Shown here one piece after another: positions 5,483-10,296 of a DNA stretch of 10,296 nucleotides. Below the pieces are notes generated by a model. It saw nothing but the letters and a program-made list of their open reading frames with translations, ran no database searches and was not told the origin of the DNA. Each line of letters opens with the position of its first letter. The first letter of the stretch is position 1. The translations under genes and the position numbers were made by a program. Origin of the DNA: Candidatus Omnitrophota bacterium (GTDB taxonomy: Bacteria > Hinthialibacterota > Hinthialibacteria > Hinthialibacterales > JAKPRU01); assembly GCA_029557025.1 (NCBI GenBank), contig JAKPRU010000415.1, positions 1-10,296 on the forward strand, in the 5' to 3' direction.

Positions 5483-6786
5483 ACAACACGCAATCCGAAC
5501 GTTCGCCGTATTCGATCTGGTCTCGGCGCAGAATGCTTACCACCCTTGGAACCGGGATTGCCATGACCGGGTTCGGCCCCCTGATTCTGCCCGGCGGTGC
5601 CTCACCCAACGCGCAGATTCGCCATGCGGTCATCGGTTCCGGTCGGCAGGGGAGAAGCCATTGCAAACAATTCTCCGGTATCGGGCCGGATTGCCGCGTG
5701 GTAGCCATCTGCGATGTCGATCCCGATCAACGCCGCCTCGCGCTGGAAGTGCTGCCCCGTGACTTCCCTGTCGAAGAGCAGGAGGACTACCGGCGTATTC
5801 TGGATAATCCCGCAATTCACACGATCAGCATCGCCACACCCGATCATTGGCATACAAAAATAGCCGTCGAGGCAATCCTTGCCGGGAAACATGTTTATGT
5901 TGAAAAACCGTGTTGCCACAACATTTTCGAGGGAAATCTCCTGGTACGGGCGGCGAACAAGTACGGAAAATGTGTCCAGCACGGAACACAGAATCGCAGC
6001 TCGGAAAGTGTGCGAAACGCTATTCAATTCCTTCGTGACGGCAAGCTGGGCAAGGTGCGCATGGCCAAGGCTATCAATCACCAGCTGCGGGAGCCGATCG
6101 GCCGTGCGCCGGAGTCCGACCCGCCCCCGGGAGTCAATTACGATTTATGGCTGGGACCCGCACCAAAAGTAGCTTTTACCAGGAACCGCTGGCATTACAA
6201 CTGGCATTGGTTCTGGGATTACGGAACGGGAGATATGGGGAATGACGGTATTCACCAGGTAGATATTGCGCGATGGGGGTTGGGCGTCGGCCTTCCCGAC
6301 ACCGTTACCGCCGCCGGCGGCCAATTGTTCTACAATGACGACCACGAGACACCGGATACCCAGGTTGTCACCCTGGAGTATGAACATTGTTATCTGTTGT
6401 ACGAAATGCGATTGTGGACAGACTACCCGCTCGAAGGCCATGATAACGGCGTTGTATTCTACGGAGATTTGGGTAAGCTGGACATTGGTCGAAAGGGATG
6501 CTTTGTCACCTTGATTGACAAACAGCCGGAACAGATTTCCGGTCAGGATGCGAGTCATGCCCGCAATTTTATCGACGCGGTGATTGCGGATGATCCGTCG
6601 AAATTGACGGCGCCGATATCGGAAGGCTACATCTCCGCGATCCTGTGCCATCTGGGAAATATCGGCACAAGGGTGAAACAACGTTTACTGTTCGATAAAG
6701 AGCGCCTTCAATTTCCCCAAAGTGACGATGCCAACCGTCTCTGTAGCCGTGACTATCGCGACGGATATCAACTACCTGCGCTGTGA
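5479..6786 (+). CDS. Tat-exported Gfo/Idh/MocA family oxidoreductase
   Basis: This 435-residue protein is predicted to be an NAD(P)-dependent sugar or polyol oxidoreductase working outside the cytoplasm. The start has SD GAGGTG, 5 nt before ATG 5479. The N terminus has a Tat signal: SRRRML (15-20), hydrophobic stretch about 21-38, then GGASPNA. The Rossmann segment RHAVIGSGRQG (48-58) has a GxGxxG fingerprint, followed by AICDVD (76-81), TPDHWHTKIAVEAILAGKHVYVEKP (120-144) with the family EKP motif, and GTGDMGNDGIHQVDIARWGLG (249-269) holding the conserved histidine and aspartate (His259, Asp262). Tat export fits a cofactor that binds before translocation, as known for glucose-fructose oxidoreductase. 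The EKP motif makes a GH109-type glycosidase less likely. The long WHYNWHWFWDYG stretch is usual for this branch. It lies between the fucosidase-like and DUF6807 genes and is probably co-transcribed with both. Substrate unknown. Confidence 0.93.
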   Translation: MNNTQSERSPYSIWSRRRMLTTLGTGIAMTGFGPLILPGGASPNAQIRHAVIGSGRQGRSHCKQFSGIGPDCRVVAICDVDPDQRRLALEVLPRDFPVEEQEDYRRILDNPAIHTISIATPDHWHTKIAVEAILAGKHVYVEKPCCHNIFEGNLLVRAANKYGKCVQHGTQNRSSESVRNAIQFLRDGKLGKVRMAKAINHQLREPIGRAPESDPPPGVNYDLWLGPAPKVAFTRNRWHYNWHWFWDYGTGDMGNDGIHQVDIARWGLGVGLPDTVTAAGGQLFYNDDHETPDTQVVTLEYEHCYLLYEMRLWTDYPLEGHDNGVVFYGDLGKLDIGRKGCFVTLIDKQPEQISGQDASHARNFIDAVIADDPSKLTAPISEGYISAILCHLGNIGTRVKQRLLFDKERLQFPQSDDANRLCSRDYRDGYQLPAL

Positions 6787-6794
6787 GGTGAACC

Positions 6795-7781
6795 ATGCGA
6801 ACATCTCTTCATTCTTTTATTCTCATCGTGTTTTCAGTAGCCTTCTTCGCCGTGCAGTTTCCGCTATCATCCCCCGCCGAGACCGTCCGGATTGTCGGAC
6901 ACATGCAGGATGATGGGGCACTTATTATTCAAATTGACGGCAAACCGTTCGCCCGTTATGTCTTCAAGGATGAGAAGATTCTTCGGCCCTATTTTTGCAA
7001 CGTTCACGCTCCTTGTGGGGTTCAGATCACCCGGAATCATCCGCCGGTTGAGGGTGTCGACAGCACAGACCACGCCGAGATGCACCCCGGGATGTGGCTC
7101 GCATTCGGTGACATCAACGGCGAGGATTTCTGGCGCAATCGCGGGCGTGTCATCTCTACTCTTCAAGAGCCGTTTCGCTGTGAGGCCAACAACGGCTGTT
7201 TCCAAGTAAAGAATCTGTATGTTTCGAGCCGGGACGAGAATGTGATTTGCGAAGAACTCTGTCGATATCGAATTGTTGTCGGACCGGAGTCCTATTTCCT
7301 CGTCAGCCGCTCCTCTTTCTCTTCGGACAAGAATGATTTTGTGTTTGGAGACCAGGAGGAGATGGGCTTCGGAGTCCGTGTGGCCACACCGATTTCCGTA
7401 AAAAGCGGCGGTGTTATCCGGAACAGCGACGGGCTTACAAATGAAGCGCAGGCGTGGGGAAAACAGGCGGATGGGTGTATGTATGCAGGAATAATGGACG
7501 GCTGGCATGTCGGAGTTACAATAATACCCTCCCCGGATAACTTCCGCCGTTCCTGGTTTCATGCGCGCGATTACGGCCTCCTGGTAGCGAATCCGTTCGG
7601 TCGGAACGCATTTACACAAGGCGAAAGAAGCCGGGTAGTCGTCAAGAAAGGTGAACAGTTCGAGTTAGTATTCGGGGTCCTGATCCGCAGCGGGAAGGAG
7701 CCGTTTCCAGAGGGAATGGATCTTCGGGACATGGATGTGTCGCTGCTCTCTATTCCAGAAGGAAAGAATAGCCGGAAATGA
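6795..7781 (+). CDS. Exported DUF6807 ('PmoA-like', PF14100) protein
   Basis: This 328-residue protein has a Sec signal peptide (about 1-28, cleavage near SSPA). Its SD, GAGGTG, overlaps the TGA of the upstream gene and the gap is 8 bp, so the two are translationally close and certainly one operon. Family segments are RPYFCNVHAPCGVQITRNHPP (64-84), STDHAEMHPGMWLAFGDINGEDFWRN (90-115) with His93 and His97, and SWFHARDYGLLVANPFG (253-269). This is the DHAxxHPG branch common in planctomycete-type genomes, not the DHPHHRG branch. The Pfam label 'methane oxygenase PmoA' is misleading: there are no PmoA membrane helices and nothing here concerns methane. The function is unknown; the fold is expected to be beta-rich and the conserved histidines suggest a metal or sugar site. 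Its place after a GH29-like and a Gfo/Idh gene points to saccharide metabolism. Confidence 0.9.
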   Translation: MRTSLHSFILIVFSVAFFAVQFPLSSPAETVRIVGHMQDDGALIIQIDGKPFARYVFKDEKILRPYFCNVHAPCGVQITRNHPPVEGVDSTDHAEMHPGMWLAFGDINGEDFWRNRGRVISTLQEPFRCEANNGCFQVKNLYVSSRDENVICEELCRYRIVVGPESYFLVSRSSFSSDKNDFVFGDQEEMGFGVRVATPISVKSGGVIRNSDGLTNEAQAWGKQADGCMYAGIMDGWHVGVTIIPSPDNFRRSWFHARDYGLLVANPFGRNAFTQGERSRVVVKKGEQFELVFGVLIRSGKEPFPEGMDLRDMDVSLLSIPEGKNSRK

Positions 7782-7808
7782 AAACCGGTATCGAAGCCTA
7801 TCGCATTC

Positions 7809-9887
7809 TCAGGGCACGGCCGGCGGCGGGGTTTCCAGCCATTTCTTATTGAAAGCGTAGTGCTGGCGGCTGCTGATCAGCTGAATCACCCCATCCGCCG
7901 TTTGGCAGACAGAAAGATAGCCTTTCGGCTCCGCCTTTTCATAATTCATCAGGAAAAGACAACCGTCAAGTTGTTCCACATACCGTCCCGGTCCGTCATC
8001 GCTGATCAGGCGAATAACCGGCCAGGTTTCGCCGTCATCGTACGAAAGCGCGCCGAACAGGCCGGAAACCGGTCGCTGTTTCCCGCTCGCATCGGTGAGG
8101 AGAATTGTCCGGTCCGGTTCGCGTTCGGAACCGGCAAAAGAGGCGAAGAATAGAGGACCTTCCTGAAGTCGAATCAATACCAATCGTTGCCCTCCGGATA
8201 TGGGAGGAAACGGGCTTGCGCTATAGGTCCAGGTTTTGCCCATATCCGAAGAGATACTTTTAGGCATTCGATTGTCGATATCGTTACCCCGTCCCAGAGC
8301 CATTAGCCGTCCGTCGGTCAGTTGGACAACACCGGCGTGGATTCCGGCAATCAGGGACTCGCAGGCCTCGGTCCAGGTTGCTCCGTTATCCCGGCTCACA
8401 TAGAGGGTCGAGCCGGTTTCCGTTTCGGTCCGCGCCGCATCCGAGGGAAGAAAAATCCAGCCTTCGCGTGAGCGAAAGACCGATTCGATCGGCATGTGGC
8501 TTGCGTGATGCTCCGGTAGAATAATCCGCGCTTTCGACCAGGTCGCTCCACTGTCTGTGGAAGTGCGCATGATAATAGCCAGATTCCCCCATGTCGATGC
8601 AACGGAGAGCCCGACAAAATGGTAGATCGTCTTGTCGCCGTCGAACCACAACGCCGGTGCATGATCGTTTCGGTCCGGGGCATCCCAGAACGGCGAGGCC
8701 GGTTCCCATTGCTCCTGTCCATACCGAAGGCGACTTGCGGCCAGACCTAATTCTCTACTTTTCTCTGAGGTACACGTGTACCAGATCGCAAGTAAATCAC
8801 CGTTCGGGCATTCGACTAACGCCGGATCATGGTTGTGATAATAGAACAGGGGACCGTACGATTGAGGGGGGATATTGACATACTGCCGGGGTCCTTTGAA
8901 ATACAGATTTTCGGGATCCGGGCCGTTCCGGATATCGACTGGAACCGCCTGCGTTACATTCTGTTGATTTAAGGGAGGCGGCGGCGCAGGCAGAGGCGGG
9001 GATGGCGGCATTTTCCCGATCACTAGACGAAAACCGATCAACCAGTTACGCTCTTCAGGAACCGTCCCCATCCGATTAGCGGAACGCAGGTAATAGAGTT
9101 CTGTAGAATGGCTACCTCCGCGCGTGACACGAAAATCGCCGTCGGCCCGCCCAACCGGATTGATCTGGTCCCCGGGTTCGTATGGCCCGTACCAATCCAT
9201 ACACCACTCCTCGACATTCCCGTGCATATCAAACAGCCCCCACGGATTCGGCGGTGTTTTCCCAACCGTAAGATCAATTTCGGCTGCTTTCTCTGTCCGG
9301 GATGGATGCGGAAACCAATCCTGACGGGGATTCTTATGAAAAACCTGGGGTAGAGAGTCGCCGGTATGGAATGGTGTCAGTGTCCCCGCTCGGCACGCAT
9401 ATTCCCACTCGGCTTCCGTGGGTAGACGATATGGAATGCCCTCTTTTTGTGAAATCCACTTACAGAAATTCAGGGCATCCTGCCAGCTGACAAAAACCAC
9501 CGCCTCCTCATCGCCGGATGAAAAGCCCAGTTTCCCGCGCAAATCTCGGTGGCTGGGATCGAATTGTTCGTATTGTGCGTTGGTTACTTCGCAGGCGCCC
9601 AAATAGAACGGGCGGGTTATGCTGACCTTGTGACGGGGCCATTCGTCGAAATCCCCATACCGGCGGTGAACGGTCCCACCGCGTTCCTCATGGTTGTCGA
9701 ACGGTTGACGCAATTCCTCCGGCAAAAGACGGTCATAGACCCCCATCAGAAACTCCCCCGCTTCAATGCGGATAAAATGCTGCCCCAATGAGTTGGTGTA
9801 CTCTTTGCCGCTCGGTTGGGTCCATCCAAGGCCGCTCATCAGGAGCATCGGTCCGACAAACAGGAGCATCCGAATTGTTTGTTTCAT
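7809..9887 (-). CDS. Secreted SUMF1-like domain fused to Asp-box sialidase-like propeller
   Basis: This 692-residue secreted protein has a Sec signal peptide at 1-23 (cleavage near WTQ) and SD AAGGA 7 nt before ATG 9887. Residues 29-290 are a SUMF1/formylglycine-generating-enzyme-like domain: NSLGQHFIRIEAGEFLMG (32-49), EVTNAQYEQF (100-109), VSWQDALNFCKW (133-144), RLPTEAEWEYACRAG (154-168), GNVEEWCMDWYGPY (223-236), TRGGSH (255-260) and GFRLV (285-289). A proline-rich linker (about 292-308) leads to a six-bladed-propeller-like part with four Asp boxes (SxDxGxTW): 443-450, 498-505, 546-553 and 615-622. The cysteines a sulfatase-activating FGE needs after RGGS are absent (SHSTELYYLRSANR), so this is not such an enzyme; the domain may bind ligand. 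I see no FRIP motif or complete sialidase Arg triad by eye. It may recognise or cleave glycans. The gene is convergent to the DUF6807 gene. Confidence 0.9.
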   Translation of the reverse strand: MKQTIRMLLFVGPMLLMSGLGWTQPSGKEYTNSLGQHFIRIEAGEFLMGVYDRLLPEELRQPFDNHEERGGTVHRRYGDFDEWPRHKVSITRPFYLGACEVTNAQYEQFDPSHRDLRGKLGFSSGDEEAVVFVSWQDALNFCKWISQKEGIPYRLPTEAEWEYACRAGTLTPFHTGDSLPQVFHKNPRQDWFPHPSRTEKAAEIDLTVGKTPPNPWGLFDMHGNVEEWCMDWYGPYEPGDQINPVGRADGDFRVTRGGSHSTELYYLRSANRMGTVPEERNWLIGFRLVIGKMPPSPPLPAPPPPLNQQNVTQAVPVDIRNGPDPENLYFKGPRQYVNIPPQSYGPLFYYHNHDPALVECPNGDLLAIWYTCTSEKSRELGLAASRLRYGQEQWEPASPFWDAPDRNDHAPALWFDGDKTIYHFVGLSVASTWGNLAIIMRTSTDSGATWSKARIILPEHHASHMPIESVFRSREGWIFLPSDAARTETETGSTLYVSRDNGATWTEACESLIAGIHAGVVQLTDGRLMALGRGNDIDNRMPKSISSDMGKTWTYSASPFPPISGGQRLVLIRLQEGPLFFASFAGSEREPDRTILLTDASGKQRPVSGLFGALSYDDGETWPVIRLISDDGPGRYVEQLDGCLFLMNYEKAEPKGYLSVCQTADGVIQLISSRQHYAFNKKWLETPPPAVP

Positions 9888-9957
9888 TATTCAATCCTTG
9901 TTTCTATGGCCTCGACAGATTTGGAGTACTTCCAGTCAAGAATCGACCCGATACTGC

Positions 9958-10067
9958 TTCCCCCCGAAGTTCGGGGGGAACACAAGGGGGGTTGATTCGC
10001 GATCACAGGATTTCAGCCGGGTTTTCTGTCAACCCCCACCTGACCTCCCCCGATCTTCGAGGGAGGG
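9958..10067. repeat. Cluster of three GC-rich inverted repeats (REP/MITE-like)
   Basis: First, TTCCCCCCGAA at 9958-9968 and TTCGGGGGGAA at 9970-9980 form a perfect 11-bp-arm palindrome. Second, GGGGGTTGA at 9987-9995 pairs with TCAACCCCC at 10029-10037 around 33 nt. Third, CCTCCCCCGA at 10044-10053 pairs with TCGAGGGAGG at 10057-10066, with one mismatch. The first and third share a CGA(A)...CGGGGG-type core, like paired REP heads. No U tract follows in either direction, so it does not look like an intrinsic terminator. Similar C/G-tract hairpins recur between genes in many genomes. Confidence 0.6.
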
Positions 10068-10085
10068 ATTCCGCTACTCCTTCTG

Positions 10086-10295
10086 TCAGCATTCCTCGAC
10101 AACCTTCAAGCCCAACAGGTGGGCCAAATGGCGGATGCTTCGAGTGTGGTCACCGTAGTAGGCTACTCGGTGCAGTGAGGCATAGTAGTCCTTCGCGCTT
10201 GCGCCGAGTGCCCCGCCGCCCCAATTCTCCAATAGCTTGTCCGCATCCCTCACCTCGGCAGCGATTTCTGTTCGGCAACCTCGTTCCGTATCCTT
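10086..10295 (-). CDS. C-terminal 69 residues of an unrecognised protein (partial)
   Basis: On the minus strand this frame enters from the right edge and ends at TGA 10088-10086. The 69 visible residues are protein-like and mostly helical: EIAAEVRDADKLLENWGGG, then AKDYYASLHRVAYYGDHTRS, then IRHLAHLLGLKVVEEC at the end. The His/Tyr-rich helix followed by LAxLLGL faintly recalls ferritin-like DUF892 bundles, but the match is too weak to call. The gene lies upstream of the SUMF1/Asp-box gene on the same strand, separated by 198 bp that contain the GC-rich repeat cluster. Confidence 0.75.
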   Translation of the reverse strand, partial: KDTERGCRTEIAAEVRDADKLLENWGGGALGASAKDYYASLHRVAYYGDHTRSIRHLAHLLGLKVVEEC

Positions 10296-10296
10296 G

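Noticed and set aside
6145..6681. A 178-codon minus-strand ORF antisense to the Gfo/Idh gene
   Set aside because: It is a shadow of the conserved Gfo/Idh coding frame and has no start signal.
5479..6786. GH109-type alpha-N-acetylgalactosaminidase
   Set aside because: Tat export and fold fit, but the EKP motif and GDMGNDGIHQ segment match ordinary Gfo/Idh oxidoreductases better than GH109.
6867..7619. A 250-codon minus-strand ORF antisense to the DUF6807 gene
   Set aside because: The plus strand encodes a well-matched DUF6807 protein; the antisense product has no recognisable motif.
6795..7781. Methane monooxygenase subunit PmoA
   Set aside because: The family name 'PmoA' (PF14100) is historical; the protein lacks membrane helices and resembles the DUF6807 branch found beside sugar genes.
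7782..7808. Terminator between the convergent genes
   Set aside because: The 27-bp gap holds no GC-rich hairpin with a T tract; only a short CCGG repeat around the stop codon is visible.
9934..9939. TTGACT as -35 of a promoter for the SUMF1/Asp-box gene
   Set aside because: The -35 match on the minus strand is good, but no acceptable -10 lies 16-18 nt downstream.
9958..10067. CRISPR array or intrinsic terminator
   Set aside because: There are no regularly spaced direct repeats, and no U tract follows any of the hairpins.

Overview
The window looks like chromosomal DNA of a heterotrophic, glycan-degrading bacterium. The markers are a Tat-exported Gfo/Idh/MocA oxidoreductase, a DUF6807 ('PmoA-like', PF14100) protein, a GH29-type fucosidase homologue and a secreted SUMF1-like/Asp-box fusion. 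This combination is typical of Planctomycetota, Verrucomicrobiota/Lentisphaerota and related candidate phyla such as Hydrogenedentota or Sumerlaeota. Strong Shine-Dalgarno (SD) sites (AAAGGAGG, GAGGTG, GGAAGGG) argue against Bacteroidota. The phylum assignment is an inference, since no rRNA or marker gene is present.

Layout, left to right. Bases 1-234 hold a protein-like minus-strand frame that runs off the left edge and has no good start. Bases 235-531 are an AT-rich regulatory stretch with a 10-bp A/T-tract inverted repeat, a candidate sigma70-type promoter with a palindrome over its -10, a perfect SD, and a 46-codon leader ORF that overlaps the next gene by ATGA. Bases 532-2004 encode a secreted, probably beta-propeller-like protein with five degenerate DG motifs, closed by a strong intrinsic terminator. 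Convergent to it, 2125-2832 (minus) encodes an HExxH protein resembling the SprA-related family. A 203-bp divergent promoter region then leads into a plus-strand run: a DegT/DnrJ/EryC1/StrS aminotransferase (3036-4301), an exported GH29-like protein (4392-5435), a Tat-exported Gfo/Idh protein (5479-6786) and a DUF6807 protein (6795-7781). It meets, 27 bp away and tail to tail, a minus-strand gene for a secreted SUMF1-like domain fused to a four-Asp-box sialidase-like propeller (7809-9887). Beyond that lie a GC-rich cluster of three inverted repeats resembling a REP/MITE element (9958-10067) and the C-terminal end of an unrecognised minus-strand gene (10086-10295).

The fucosidase-like, Gfo/Idh and DUF6807 genes are very probably co-transcribed, with gaps of 43 and 8 bp and a GAGGTG SD before each of the last two. 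All three products appear to be exported. A reasonable inference is that they process one extracellular saccharide. The fucosidase-like member keeps the nucleophile aspartate but has lost the usual sugar-pocket histidines and the C-terminal domain, so its substrate may not be fucose. The DegT enzyme is cytoplasmic and may belong to the same transcription unit or only be its neighbour.

No CRISPR array, tRNA, rRNA, transposase or phage gene was seen. The most unusual items are the altered GH29-like enzyme in its three-gene exported cluster, the coupled leader ORF behind a perfect but badly spaced SD, the HExxH protein, and the GC-rich hairpin cluster.
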